DNA from: a virus
Reading direction: 5' to 3' (one strand)
Length of the DNA: 64,000 nt
Virus record (IMG/VR): IMGVR_UViG_3300022752_000032
Location: 1 to 64,000 of that record
A model generated the notes under the pieces. It was not told the DNA's origin. It worked only from the letters and a program-made list of their open reading frames with translations, and searched no databases. The translations under genes and the position numbers were made by a program. Positions 46,932-57,582 of this stretch are shown piece by piece (within the stretch, counting starts at the first letter, position 1; every line of letters begins with the position of its first letter).

Positions 46932-48932
46932 TTAATATATACTTAAATTATCATAGAGTGTTCCTACATTGTTTGGGCTGTACGCTTTAACTACCCCCGC
47001 TGAGGTTTCTCCATTTGCATTTTGTTTAGTAGGGCTAGATACTGTTTTTCCTACTGTTTGTCCAATAACACCTCCTCCAGAATCATATGCTGTAGCCGTT
47101 ACAGTGTTTCCACTTGTAGAAGCTGTTATGTTGTAAATACCTGTCCATCGAGTATTATCAAATGAGCCTGCTACTAAATTAGAGGCCACCTGTCCTGATG
47201 AATAAGGTGCGTCCCAAGACTGAACTGCTACTGTTCCAGAAATTGCTGAAAACAATTTTATTTTGCTGTTGTAAGAATATGCACTAACTGTCGCAAGTTC
47301 ATTGATATTGTAAGTGTAACTGTATTGTGTGCCTCTAACTTGGTAATTTGAAGTATATGTTGTTACATCTTCATATGCGTAAACAGGGTAAGTATATGCT
47401 TGTTGCCTAATAGAATAGCTCTGTGTATAAGTTGTTACGCTACTATAATTTGGATTACATGCACCGCATCGATCTCCACTATTAGGTCCAGTATCTGGGC
47501 AACCCACTGTTGTTGCCGATCCAGTACAAGTATTAGATACAGTTGTTGTTCGACACCTCCATCTTGTAGCACTACCTGAGCAACCAGTAGATACAATTGA
47601 AAGAGTTCCTCCTGGACAGGATGGTGCCACTGGATCAAAGTTTCTGCATAATCCAAAAGTATCCACTGTGCTAGAAGAACTTTGCCTAATAGAATATGTA
47701 TATCCAGTTAAAGTGTTAACTGTCGAGGAAGTTTCCGTACAAGCTCCGCATCTATCTCCGACATTTGGTCCAGTATCTGGGCAAGTTCTACCTGAGTTAG
47801 AACCTGAACCAGTACATGTTGTAGTAGAGGTACAACTTCCGCATCTGGCGCCTACGGTTGATCCTGTACTTGGACAGGATGAGCCAGAAGACGATCCTGA
47901 ACATGTTAAAAGTTGTGTTGTTGAAGAAGTATTGGAATTAGTGCAATTGCAATAATCTCCAGCCAGTGATCCTAAATTATTTGTACAACAATTAAAGCCA
48001 CTGCAGGTATATGTAACTCCATTTTGTCCGCATGGATAAGTTATTGTTGCTGCTGGACAAGAACTGCATCTTTGTCCTGTTAGACTTCCAAAAGTAACGC
48101 CACTACAACAATTTAAACCAGTGCAAGTCTCTGTACCAGTACATGATACTTGGGTTGTGGTAGTTGAGTCATAATCATAATAGGATGTAACGGCATACCA
48201 AGAGTTTGCAGATGTAGTCCAAAAAGCAACTCCTTGCCCTCCCTTTCCATCTGGTAAGTCGATTGAATAGTTTTTGTTCGGACCACCTGTTTCAATTGTT
48301 TGAAGTGGATGGCTACTTGCCACAGCACCAGAAGAGACTGCAGTTGAGTTCACTGCACGAGCCCCGTTTGTTGACCAAGAGCCCGTTGAGTTGCTGTAAG
48401 AACTATAAATATATCCACTACTTGAAGTTCCTAAACCACCTGAAGTTGTTCTATTAAAATTATCTGTTATGTCGCCAATGTACGCTGACAATGGAGTACT
48501 GTAAAAATAGTATGTTGTTCCGTTTAACCCGACTACCGCATCCCTTGTATAAAAAACATAACTTGGTGTACTAGCATCTAGTTGGGTAACTGTATATGTT
48601 GAAGTTAAAACTGTACTAACGGTATCTGTTGTTGAAGCATCTGACACTGTATCTGTTGCTAAGGCTTTAACTAGCGAGTGTGTTTTTGAGGAAAAACTTG
48701 TATAGGACCCAGCCGTGCCTCTAGTAATTGATGTAAAAGCTTTTCCAGTTCCACCAGGAATGGAAGGAGCAGAGGTTTGTGGTGGCACTGATACAGCTGA
48801 AAAAAACAAGTTCCAAGCCCCAGATATATTTATATACGCACTTTGCATGCTTTGCCAAGAAGAGCCTATTTTCATAGCAATTGCGCTTATTGAATTACTC
48901 CAACTACTTGCAATCTTTACTCTAAAATCCAT
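46932..48932 (-). CDS. Cys-rich minor tail/fibre protein
   Basis: 666 residues. The N-terminus (KIASSWSNSISAIAMKIGSS...INISGAWNLFF) has repeated aromatic K-I-SSW units typical of phage tail-tip proteins. Residues about 270-490 form a Cys-rich region with five copies of a G-x3-G-x-x-C motif: SLTGQRCSSC, SLAGDYCNC, GSTVGARCGSC, GPNVGDRCGAC and GPNSGDRCGAC, plus CC pairs. The C-terminal 200 residues are beta-rich. Cys clusters are rare in tail fibres; disulphide or metal stabilisation outside the cell is possible. It is the last gene of the tail operon. Confidence 0.75.
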   Translation of the reverse strand: MDFRVKIASSWSNSISAIAMKIGSSWQSMQSAYINISGAWNLFFSAVSVPPQTSAPSIPGGTGKAFTSITRGTAGSYTSFSSKTHSLVKALATDTVSDASTTDTVSTVLTSTYTVTQLDASTPSYVFYTRDAVVGLNGTTYYFYSTPLSAYIGDITDNFNRTTSGGLGTSSSGYIYSSYSNSTGSWSTNGARAVNSTAVSSGAVASSHPLQTIETGGPNKNYSIDLPDGKGGQGVAFWTTSANSWYAVTSYYDYDSTTTTQVSCTGTETCTGLNCCSGVTFGSLTGQRCSSCPAATITYPCGQNGVTYTCSGFNCCTNNLGSLAGDYCNCTNSNTSSTTQLLTCSGSSSGSSCPSTGSTVGARCGSCTSTTTCTGSGSNSGRTCPDTGPNVGDRCGACTETSSTVNTLTGYTYSIRQSSSSTVDTFGLCRNFDPVAPSCPGGTLSIVSTGCSGSATRWRCRTTTVSNTCTGSATTVGCPDTGPNSGDRCGACNPNYSSVTTYTQSYSIRQQAYTYPVYAYEDVTTYTSNYQVRGTQYSYTYNINELATVSAYSYNSKIKLFSAISGTVAVQSWDAPYSSGQVASNLVAGSFDNTRWTGIYNITASTSGNTVTATAYDSGGGVIGQTVGKTVSSPTKQNANGETSAGVVKAYSPNNVGTLYDNLSIY

Positions 48933-48933
48933 A

Positions 48934-49923
48934 TTAATACACTATAACTATGTCGCCGTCATCAAAACTCGCTGCGCTTGGAAGACTTGCATAAGCGTAT
49001 ATGTTTCTTATGCCAGCCCCTCCAGCAACTGTACCTGAAGCTGCAGAAGGCATGGTTATGTTGTAAAAAGATACCATTTCAGGAGCCTGAAATTCAATTT
49101 TCACCGCTGCATTAATAAATAAATATCCATCGTTTGACGGGCCGTCGGCGTTAATAATAGTTCCACTACCTCCAGCAAACTGATAAATCTCAAAATATGG
49201 AGAGGCTGTTGGACCCCAGGTTAAACTTGGACTGTTATACAGCAAGGTATTTGTAAGTGTAAACTGACCGCCTAAAGCTCCAGCAGCAAGTTGAATAGTG
49301 GCTCCTGTTATGGTTCCTCCGCTGATGGTTCTTCCAGTCAAAGTTCCAGTTGTTATGTTTCCTGCATCAAGATTTGAAACTGTAATAACAGAAGCATCAA
49401 TTGTTCCAGCGGTAATTTTATTTGCAGAGATACTTGCAAGGGCATTATTTCCTAAAGTAAATCCTACCCAAGTTGAAGTTGCCGAACTGTAACGATATAT
49501 TTTATTATCGTCATCAGTGTCAAACCAAACATCGCCAGTAACATATGTACCACCTGTAGGCTGTGTTGTCTGACGATAAATAGTATTTTTTCCATCTGCA
49601 GATGCTTGCGCATTGACATCTTTTATCTCTAAATAATCTCCTTCTTCTTCCGAGTAAATAGAAGCAGCATTATCATCTGGATTTATAACTAATAATCCAT
49701 CTTTTGGATTGAGTACGTCATTTTCAGGATCACTGCTAACTACTGCAGTACCAAACCCAACCTCATCCGCCGTAATACTGCTAGGGGCTATAGCAGCACC
49801 CTTAATAACTCTATTTTGAAGCCTAGTTCTTATAGGCTTTCTTTCCATACGTCGCAGACGTCTTTGTATGTCAGATAGATTAGTTCCTAAATTTTTCTTA
49901 CTGTTACGTCTTCTACTAGACAT
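48934..49923 (-). CDS. Minor tail / tail-tip protein
   Basis: 329 residues. A basic start (MSSRRRNSKKNLGTNLSDIQ) and RRLRRMERKP are followed by [20 protein letters not shown], a fibre-type island, and then NKITAGTIDASVITVSNLD and ITTGTLTGRTISGGTITGAT, the alternating beta-helix pattern of phage tail-tip shafts. The C-terminus is beta-rich. The start overlaps the upstream minor tail gene by eight bases. Likely part of the baseplate or central fibre. Confidence 0.78.
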   Translation of the reverse strand: MSSRRRNSKKNLGTNLSDIQRRLRRMERKPIRTRLQNRVIKGAAIAPSSITADEVGFGTAVVSSDPENDVLNPKDGLLVINPDDNAASIYSEEEGDYLEIKDVNAQASADGKNTIYRQTTQPTGGTYVTGDVWFDTDDDNKIYRYSSATSTWVGFTLGNNALASISANKITAGTIDASVITVSNLDAGNITTGTLTGRTISGGTITGATIQLAAGALGGQFTLTNTLLYNSPSLTWGPTASPYFEIYQFAGGSGTIINADGPSNDGYLFINAAVKIEFQAPEMVSFYNITMPSAASGTVAGGAGIRNIYAYASLPSAASFDDGDIVIVY

Positions 49924-52570
49924 TTTTTCTATCCTCCTTCCATTCAGTTTGAAGAGTTAATGTTACTTTTTCTGGAAAAGATGGAGTTTCTGGAACACTA
50001 ACTGTGTACGCAATAATTTTACGAACAATTACATCACCTCTAGGCTCTAAATCAGTTGCTAAACGCATTCTAACAAACTCATCATCAAGAATTATTGAGC
50101 ACCAGTCCCCTGGGTAGTAAGACCCAACAACAGGATCTAAAGATCCATTAACCTCTATGTTAAAAGTTGCCTCTGGGGGTCTAGATTCTCCTAAAAAGTC
50201 TAAAGCATAGTTATACAAAGCCTCTTTACCAGCAGCAACAGTGTCTACATCATTTTTTTCTTCAATTTCATCTAATAGTGGCCAGCCTTGATTTAATAAA
50301 TCTTTTGAAGCAGCTGCTGCGTAAGGCTGGCTAGCAGTGCCGTCTAATCCATCAGCAGATCCGCCTACCCACATTCTAGTGGCAGAGTCTTCTGCATTTT
50401 CATTTAAAGTAAATTGAAAAATATTGCCTGGATACTCAAAAACATATTGATCAGCGCCTAAAACACTTAACGGATGAACCACTCCTATATATCCTGTAGA
50501 TGCAGTAGAGGGGACATTGTTGTTGTAAGAGTAAAAAGTAAAGGTAGTTGCGGTAGGAGCGCTAACAACAGTGACTGTTCCATCAAATGATGAGCCAACC
50601 TCTGTAATAACAATTTCATCCCCTGCAACTAACCCATGGGCAGTGCTTGTAGTTATTGTTGCAATATTAGATGTTAGTTGTTTAAATGTTACAGGTATTC
50701 TTACAGGTGGATCAATAAAGGGAACAAAAGTAAATGTTCTAGTAAAAGCATCATTTTCAAAATCACAATCTATTCTGTACTCAAAACCTTCAAGTTCTTT
50801 AGAAAAATCTTCTAATATATCTCCAAAAGATCTTAAATCAGAGCCTCTAAATACTTTACTACTTGACCCTAAATATTTTGCACTTAATTCTTGGGTAGAG
50901 TCTATTCCTATATCAGAGTTAGAAGAGTATGAACCATAAGTACCAGCAACTAATCTGCCTCCCCAAGAAACAGTGCCGCCAGAAACTCCTGTGGTAACAT
51001 AATTTAAAGTAGAAAAAACTGTGTATTTTATAGTTTTAACATCTGGCACCGATGCTACTACATAATTACCATCATAATCACTTCCTATATTCTCAACAAT
51101 AATACTAGTGCCCGCAACTATTCCGTGATTAGTGGATGTAGTTAAGGTAACAGTTTTATAAGAAGCCTCACCTGTATTTGCAGCGACAGCGGTAGTACCA
51201 ATATCAGCACTGTCTACTGGTATTGTAAAAGTTGTGCTAGTTGGTATTGAAATAACGTTAGTAGTTCCATTTAGTACAGATTGATTTGTAAAACTTACAG
51301 TTTCAGAAGTTATAGCAGATAAAGTAGGTTTGTTTAAAGTAACAGTAGTTCCAACTATTTTTTCAACAATAGTATTAGCGCTAAGTTTCCCAGCTATAGA
51401 AACTAACATTCCTGCTACTAAGTTAGTAGCACTTGTAACCGTAAGGGTAGTAGAGGCACTAGATGCAGAGGCTGTCTTACTGTAAGAAACGCTGTTATCT
51501 AATTTTGCTATGCTCACATAATCTCCTACTGCAAGCCCATGAGCAGAACCTGTAGTTATTGTTGCAATATTAGATGAAACTGCCTTAAATGTTATAGGTA
51601 GAGTAGTAGTAGATATGCTTTTTGAAGTTACATCATAACTTGTATACGGGGTTACAGCAGCAGTTGAAATATTTACAGAACCAGTAACGTTGTATTTAAT
51701 AGTTGTGCTGGTTGGGACGGCTGTAATAGTTTGGTAGCCGTCTAGTAGATCATCTACAGCTGCAATTTCAACTAGTTGACCTACTATTAAATCATGCGGC
51801 CTATTTAAAGTTAGAGTAACACTGTTTGAAACACAAAGTTTATTGGTAACTGTGTACTCTTCGTCCGTGGCTGGGAAATTTATACGTCTATCGCCATAAG
51901 CCTCATCATTTAAAAAATCATTTGTAACAAAATCCTCATTTAACCAGCCTAAAATATCTCTAGCAACATCATATGAATCAACAACAGAACGAGCCTGACC
52001 TATATCAGAAGGGCTTAAAGAGAGCGTCGCAGCGGAGGCAAAAGAAAAACTTGAAGCAGATGGGATTGCTGTTATTACATGAGTACCATTTAAAGCATTA
52101 TTTAATGCATAAACCTTTACAACATCTCCTACTTCAAATTCATGCTCTGTACTAGTATAAATAGTTGCTGTACCAGATGCTGCTTGGTATTTGCTACAGT
52201 AGTAAGGCTCACTTCCATAATAAAGAGTTTGCCATACCATTCTATGATACAAATAACTTATAAACTCTGCACCATCTACAGTTAACTCTTTATTAATGGG
52301 AGAGTAACTTCTGCTCCATATAATTCCGCCCCAGACGCAGACACCGTTTCTAAGAATATATATTGCTGTTTTTCCTGGCATAGTGTTTTCATATAAATTT
52401 AAATGAGCATTTGCTTCAACTATAGGAATTGACCCAGAAAAAGAGCCTGCTTTACTTAGAGCCCTTCCATAAGTAACATCTACAAACGGAATTTCTACCA
52501 ACAAGGTGTTTGTAAGTAAATCTACAGCGTAGTATCTGTAATCAGCTGGGTTAATTTCATTAGTTGTCAT
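49916..52570 (-). CDS. Minor tail protein (ReqiPepy6 Gp37-like)
   Basis: 884 residues. The N-terminal 150 residues (FVDVTYGRALSKAGSFSGSI and LRNGVCVWGGIIWSRSYSP) match the actinophage minor tail family that includes Rhodococcus phage ReqiPepy6 Gp37. Inserted in the middle are about five copies of the HG-VGD beta module (STEHEFEVGD, RPHDLIVGQ, SAHGLAVGD, TNHGIVAG and TAHGLVAGD; codons between about 50630 and 52150). The C-terminal part returns to the base family. Predicted tail-tip (Tal-like) component near the receptor-binding end. Confidence 0.85.
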   Translation of the reverse strand: MTTNEINPADYRYYAVDLLTNTLLVEIPFVDVTYGRALSKAGSFSGSIPIVEANAHLNLYENTMPGKTAIYILRNGVCVWGGIIWSRSYSPINKELTVDGAEFISYLYHRMVWQTLYYGSEPYYCSKYQAASGTATIYTSTEHEFEVGDVVKVYALNNALNGTHVITAIPSASSFSFASAATLSLSPSDIGQARSVVDSYDVARDILGWLNEDFVTNDFLNDEAYGDRRINFPATDEEYTVTNKLCVSNSVTLTLNRPHDLIVGQLVEIAAVDDLLDGYQTITAVPTSTTIKYNVTGSVNISTAAVTPYTSYDVTSKSISTTTLPITFKAVSSNIATITTGSAHGLAVGDYVSIAKLDNSVSYSKTASASSASTTLTVTSATNLVAGMLVSIAGKLSANTIVEKIVGTTVTLNKPTLSAITSETVSFTNQSVLNGTTNVISIPTSTTFTIPVDSADIGTTAVAANTGEASYKTVTLTTSTNHGIVAGTSIIVENIGSDYDGNYVVASVPDVKTIKYTVFSTLNYVTTGVSGGTVSWGGRLVAGTYGSYSSNSDIGIDSTQELSAKYLGSSSKVFRGSDLRSFGDILEDFSKELEGFEYRIDCDFENDAFTRTFTFVPFIDPPVRIPVTFKQLTSNIATITTSTAHGLVAGDEIVITEVGSSFDGTVTVVSAPTATTFTFYSYNNNVPSTASTGYIGVVHPLSVLGADQYVFEYPGNIFQFTLNENAEDSATRMWVGGSADGLDGTASQPYAAAASKDLLNQGWPLLDEIEEKNDVDTVAAGKEALYNYALDFLGESRPPEATFNIEVNGSLDPVVGSYYPGDWCSIILDDEFVRMRLATDLEPRGDVIVRKIIAYTVSVPETPSFPEKVTLTLQTEWKEDRKNV

Positions 52571-52594
52571 TTTAGTTCCTTAAGTTTTTTAAGT

Positions 52595-54736
52595 TTAAGC
52601 AAGCCATCCAGAACGATAGTCTACAGATAAAGTAGCCGTTGAATTGGCAGCATCGCCTATGTCATAAAAACTAATTGTGTTATTGCCTGGGTATAAATTA
52701 ATCCATTCGTTATACACTTCTAATTTTGCTCTTGCTCCTAAATACTCTCCATTTAAAAATACAGATCTATCATATGTGTTGATTTCTAAAGTATCTGGAC
52801 CATAGGCAAGGCTCCCACTACCAGCTCCATAAGCGACGTTAGAACCAGTTGCTGCATATGTAAATGTGCTAGTTGTAGGAACACTAAGTACTACAAAATC
52901 CCCGTCATACGGTGAACCAAGACCAGAAACAGTAACAACATCACCAACAACTAATCCGTGAGTGGTAGTAGTTGAGAGGGTTACTAAATTATCAGTTAAG
53001 CCTCTGTTATTAATTGTTTTAGTAGTAGCAGCTCTTAGAGCACCTGTTATATTAATTTGTTCCTCGGAAGTGTCATTAGATATTACCGCTGGACCAACTA
53101 GCGGACCAGTAATAGTTAAATATACGCTAACAGGGTAGTTACCTTCATTTTCTATAATCTCGGTTCCATCCGCGGCTGTAGATGTTGCTTCACACGGTAT
53201 TAATACGTTTTCATAGCCGTAGATTGGGTCTTCTGTATTCCACTTGTACTTTATAGGATCTGCTGCTCTAAGTCCGATAGAAAACTCAGTACGCCCGCGA
53301 GCATTTACTGTTTGTATTTCTGGGTCTCCGCTTAATCTTACATAAGATGCTTTAATGTAAGAGCCTTCATTTGTCTTAAGCCATCCACCTGTATAAACTA
53401 AATTTGTAGCCGCAACAAATCTATCTCTAGCAGCAGCAAGTAGAGAAGGATCTGGGGTCAAAATGACACCTTCAAAAGTTATATCTCTTGCGTTGTATTT
53501 ACCTTTAACATCGTATGAACCATCGCCCCATCCTCTAGAGACCTCAGGGATTTCAGGAGAGGGATGTTGCCACCAGCCACCAATATCAGTGACTACCCAA
53601 ATAACTCCGTATTCATCAATTGTATTAAAAGTAAAGTCATTCAGCGATATATCTGCCTGTAACTTCATTCCCGTCAAATGAGGCTGTGGAAGTGGGGCTA
53701 AAGCAAGGTTTACCTTTGAAGTTTCATTGGCTTGATTAGAGTTAACAAAAAAGCCCTCTACTGAGTCAGACTGCTCTAATAAAACAGCATCAAGTAAAAA
53801 TGTTTCGGCTTTAGTACCAGCGGTGCTTTGAATAAAAGCAAAGTTTGCATGAGTTGAAGTGGCTGGTGCGGTGAATACTGCCGTGATTCTTTGCCAACCT
53901 GAGGAACTAGTTAAATCTCTTGCAGTATTACTACTTATTGAAACTATGCTTCCAGCAGTAGATGCGTTATACCAAATAGCTTTAATACTAAAAGAGCCTT
54001 CTTCTGCGCTGGTAGGAACTTTTACATACCCAGAAACTGCATAACTAGATAACGCTGTAGTAGCAATTCTGTCGGTAGTAATTACTCCAGAGTTAGCCTG
54101 AGCAGACTTGGTTATTTCTAAAGAAGAAGAGCCTACAAAATAATCAGAGGTGACTCTTGCTAAAGATGTAGTGGCAATTACTGCGGTTCCAGTGTCGGCA
54201 GCGGATGTAATAGTTCCAGAGGTAGAGGTTGTGTAGGTAAAGGTAGTATCGCTAGGAACTCCTGTAATTGTGTAAGTACCGTGTAATGGGGTGTTGCCAT
54301 TAGTTCCAGCAATGGTTACAACATCTCCTACTACAAAGCCGTGAGAGGCTGAAGTAGTAATTAATGCTGTTGTAGTACTCCTTTGAGAGTTGCTAATAGT
54401 TTTTGTATTTGCAGAAGGTGCTAGCCCAAAAACAGTGGCAGTTCCTGTATCGGCTGCTGAAGTTATGGTTCCAGAGGTTGAAGTTGTGTATCTAAATGTT
54501 GTTGAAGTTGGTACTGCTGTTATTGTATAAGTACCGTGTAAAGCAGAGTTCCCATTAGTTCCAGAAATAGTTACAGTATCGCCAACTAAAAAGCCGTGAG
54601 CAGTGCTTGTAGTTATGGTTGCAGTAGTAGAACTTCTTTGAGAGTTAGTAATTCTTTTATTTATATTTTGAGCAGCAGACCAGCCAGTAGTGTTAGTTTG
54701 ATAGGTAGGGTTTGTAAATAAATTTGAGCGACTCAT
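52595..54736 (-). CDS. Minor tail protein with HG-VGD modules (distal tail-like)
   Basis: 713 residues. It opens SRSNLFTNPTYQTNTTGWSA, typical of actinophage minor tail proteins with carbohydrate-binding-like heads. Two tandem modules (STAHGFLVGDTVTISGTNGN and SASHGFVVGDVVTIAGTNGN) interrupt it, followed by a jelly-roll-like region (residues about 195-320) and a tail domain containing RDITFEGVILTP and EFSIGLRAADPIKYKW. A third module (TTHGLVVGDVVTVSGLG) is near the end. It is next to the tape measure, the usual place of the distal tail protein. Confidence 0.83.
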   Translation of the reverse strand: MSRSNLFTNPTYQTNTTGWSAAQNINKRITNSQRSSTTATITTSTAHGFLVGDTVTISGTNGNSALHGTYTITAVPTSTTFRYTTSTSGTITSAADTGTATVFGLAPSANTKTISNSQRSTTTALITTSASHGFVVGDVVTIAGTNGNTPLHGTYTITGVPSDTTFTYTTSTSGTITSAADTGTAVIATTSLARVTSDYFVGSSSLEITKSAQANSGVITTDRIATTALSSYAVSGYVKVPTSAEEGSFSIKAIWYNASTAGSIVSISSNTARDLTSSSGWQRITAVFTAPATSTHANFAFIQSTAGTKAETFLLDAVLLEQSDSVEGFFVNSNQANETSKVNLALAPLPQPHLTGMKLQADISLNDFTFNTIDEYGVIWVVTDIGGWWQHPSPEIPEVSRGWGDGSYDVKGKYNARDITFEGVILTPDPSLLAAARDRFVAATNLVYTGGWLKTNEGSYIKASYVRLSGDPEIQTVNARGRTEFSIGLRAADPIKYKWNTEDPIYGYENVLIPCEATSTAADGTEIIENEGNYPVSVYLTITGPLVGPAVISNDTSEEQINITGALRAATTKTINNRGLTDNLVTLSTTTTHGLVVGDVVTVSGLGSPYDGDFVVLSVPTTSTFTYAATGSNVAYGAGSGSLAYGPDTLEINTYDRSVFLNGEYLGARAKLEVYNEWINLYPGNNTISFYDIGDAANSTATLSVDYRSGWLA

Positions 54737-57561
54737 TAGGCGGCTCCCTTACGAAGTTGGAAGGCAATCTGACGAGAGACAATAGAAGCAAGTTCTCTTT
54801 CATCCATGCCAGCAGAAGGATTAATTGTTATGTTTATCCCAGAACCTGCTCCGCCAGACAGCATTTGAATCATTGCTTTATCACGCTTTGACAGACCATC
54901 GGGGTCAAGTGGTTCAATACGCTCTGGTCGACCTGCTTCACCGATTGTGGCAAGAGTTCCTTCAGCGCTTGGCATTACAACTCCACCTTTTGCAAGAGGA
55001 GTAATTTTTGGGAATCCAATGGTTCCGCCGCCGAATGGCCCAATTTTAGGTAGCGTAATCTTTAAATTACCAAGACTATTATTCCAAACTGATATTAATG
55101 CATTTATTGCACCTTTAACTACTGAAATTACGATACTAAAAGCCTTGCTTACAGCACCTGCAATTCCGCTAAATGCATTTGTTAAAAGACCTACTACATT
55201 TATCAGTGAGGAAATTACACCAGCAACAGTTTTTATAGCAGTAACTAAAACTACACTAATTATTGGAACTATAAATTTTCCTAAAAAATCACCAAGCATT
55301 TTAAATACATTCATAATTCCAGAAAGATCAAAACCATCTATAGCAGTTTTTATTGTTGTAAATGCACCTGTTAACGCACCACCAACAGCAGAAACTAGCT
55401 TTCCAATAGATTCTCTAAATATCTCGCTATTTTGATAAAGAAGAACAAACACAGCTACAACAGCTGCGGCAATTGCAATTGGTGCAGCAAACTGCGCTGC
55501 AAGTGCTCGTAGCGCCGGGGCTAAAAATTGAACTTCCTTAACAAACTTAATAATCGAAAATAAAGGTCCTAAAAGTACTTTTCCAAAAAATACTACCACT
55601 TTAGATATTAATCCAAAGGCTGCTAATAAAGGAAGTATTTGAGCAGATATTCTAAGCAATGATTGACCAAATTCACTATTTAAAAAATCATTTAATTTTT
55701 TAAGAGCTCCAGATAAAGTGTCAAAAAATATTGTTATAGACCCAGAATCTGTAACTGTTTTTACAAGGGTTGAAAACTCTATTAAAAAATTACCAAAAGA
55801 AGGTAAAGAAGAGTCTAAACTTTCACCTATATCGCCGAAGATACCATTTACTACTTTAAGTTGATCTAAGAAAATTCCTAGACCTTTATTGTCGGCTAAT
55901 TTGATAAAGCCACCAATAATATCTCCTAGAAGTCCTAGAAGTTTTGTGCCGTTTACTGCTGCATCTGCAAAAAAGTCTTTTAGAGGGCGTCCATCTATTG
56001 TTTGTAAATTTTTAAATGCTAAAGATATTTTCTTAAAATAATCAAGAAATATTTGACCACCGCTGCCAGGGCCTACATTTGCTTTTACAAGATTCTTAAA
56101 TCCACCAAAAACGTTTCCAAGAATAGTGCCTAAATCTTTTAATATTCCTTTAGCAATTTTAAAACGCTCTCCAAGTTTTCCAGTTGCTTCATCAAGTTTT
56201 AAAGTTTCTTTCCATGAGCCAGTAACATTCTTTAGCCATTCACCAAAAGCATCAATTAAAGGTTTAGCAGCGTTTAAAAGAATTAAAAATCCTTCATAAA
56301 GATTGGCTATTGCACTACCAAAATTGTCTATAAATTTATTATTTGTCTTCCATATGGACTCTAGTCTTTTTATGTTTTCTGATTTTGTTATTACTTCAGA
56401 TATTCTTATTGCTACTTTACCTAAAACATCTCCAGTTTCGGTAAGAAGAGGTCTTAAAGCAGGAAATAAATTTTTTACTAGGTTATCTATTGCTTTTTCT
56501 AGTTGAGGGAAAAGTTCTTGTCCAGCAGCTGCCTTTAGTTTTTTAAACTCTCCCTGTATAGAAACTAAATATCGAACAAAACTTTGGGCTTCTTTTGACA
56601 AGTTAGAGAGGGCATCGGCGTAAGCATCTGCTCCAGATCCTTGTAAAGCAGCATCTCTTGCTTCTGTTGCTTTTATTAAGTTTCTTTCAGCATCTAATTC
56701 TGCTTTTTTAGCGTTGACAACTACTTTACTTGCTTCAACTTGAGAGGCTAAATCAGGACCTGCTTTTGCATTTTCTGCTTCTGCCTTCTTTAAATCATTG
56801 TTACGATCAACCGCTCTTCTAAGATTTAAATCTGCCTCAGCAAACGCAAGTTGAGCCTCTTTACGAGCACGAGAGTTAGGTGGAAGATCTGAAACACGAG
56901 CAAGGGTCTCGCGAGCTTTTTCAAGTTCTAGTGCGGCTTTTTGTTCATTAATTGCAGCATCTTCAGAATCAAAACCTAATTGTTGTATCTGCTCAATTGC
57001 AGTTTCTCTAGCATCATTTACTCCTTTTTGAGCATCTGCCAGATCTTCATATGCTTTTGCTAAATTTCTTTGAGCATCTATTTCTGATTTTGCAGCAGAA
57101 GCACTTTTTTTGGAGTTTTTAGTTCCTGCTTGTACTGCTTTAGCCACCCCAGAAAATGCTAATTTTAATGTCAGTGCGGCTTGACCAGCGGCTGTAAATG
57201 CTCCAGCTAAAGTAATTAATGCTGGAGTAGCAGCGGCTCCAATTATTGAAGTTAAAGAGATAAGTCCTGTACCAAGAAGACCGATAATTCCACCTAATGC
57301 TGTAAGTGCTGGCGCTAACGCATATCCCGCTCTTGTTAAAGATGAAAATTGTTCTTTAGCAGCTATTGATTCTGTTATAAATGTTGAAGGAAATATCCCT
57401 CTTCTATTAGATCTACTAAAACCTCTTTGTATTCCATTAGATATATCTACTCCAGCTTTTTCACCTACTGCGTCCACACCTTTGAAAGATTTTTGAATAT
57501 CTCTTTCAACACTAGTAGTGATGGCGCGAACTACTACATATGCATCACCAACAATTGCCAT
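54736..57561 (-). CDS. Tape measure protein
   Basis: 941 residues, the longest gene of the tail operon. The N-terminus MAIVGDAYVVVRAITTSVER is typical of actinophage tape measures, followed by alpha-helical coiled-coil regions (residues about 150-330, rich in Ala, Glu and Lys), several hydrophobic stretches (about 75-130 and 675-830) and a C-terminus INPSAGMDERELASIVSRQI. Tape measures set tail length and may pass into the host envelope. The position directly after the tail chaperones and before the distal tail gene confirms it. Confidence 0.92.
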   Translation of the reverse strand: MAIVGDAYVVVRAITTSVERDIQKSFKGVDAVGEKAGVDISNGIQRGFSRSNRRGIFPSTFITESIAAKEQFSSLTRAGYALAPALTALGGIIGLLGTGLISLTSIIGAAATPALITLAGAFTAAGQAALTLKLAFSGVAKAVQAGTKNSKKSASAAKSEIDAQRNLAKAYEDLADAQKGVNDARETAIEQIQQLGFDSEDAAINEQKAALELEKARETLARVSDLPPNSRARKEAQLAFAEADLNLRRAVDRNNDLKKAEAENAKAGPDLASQVEASKVVVNAKKAELDAERNLIKATEARDAALQGSGADAYADALSNLSKEAQSFVRYLVSIQGEFKKLKAAAGQELFPQLEKAIDNLVKNLFPALRPLLTETGDVLGKVAIRISEVITKSENIKRLESIWKTNNKFIDNFGSAIANLYEGFLILLNAAKPLIDAFGEWLKNVTGSWKETLKLDEATGKLGERFKIAKGILKDLGTILGNVFGGFKNLVKANVGPGSGGQIFLDYFKKISLAFKNLQTIDGRPLKDFFADAAVNGTKLLGLLGDIIGGFIKLADNKGLGIFLDQLKVVNGIFGDIGESLDSSLPSFGNFLIEFSTLVKTVTDSGSITIFFDTLSGALKKLNDFLNSEFGQSLLRISAQILPLLAAFGLISKVVVFFGKVLLGPLFSIIKFVKEVQFLAPALRALAAQFAAPIAIAAAVVAVFVLLYQNSEIFRESIGKLVSAVGGALTGAFTTIKTAIDGFDLSGIMNVFKMLGDFLGKFIVPIISVVLVTAIKTVAGVISSLINVVGLLTNAFSGIAGAVSKAFSIVISVVKGAINALISVWNNSLGNLKITLPKIGPFGGGTIGFPKITPLAKGGVVMPSAEGTLATIGEAGRPERIEPLDPDGLSKRDKAMIQMLSGGAGSGINITINPSAGMDERELASIVSRQIAFQLRKGAA

Positions 57562-57582
57562 GCGCCATCACCTCCTAATCTC

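Noticed and set aside
54947-55435. 162-residue plus-strand frame opposite the tape measure gene
   Set aside because: It lies wholly inside the tape measure gene, has no promoter or ribosome site and no recognisable domain.
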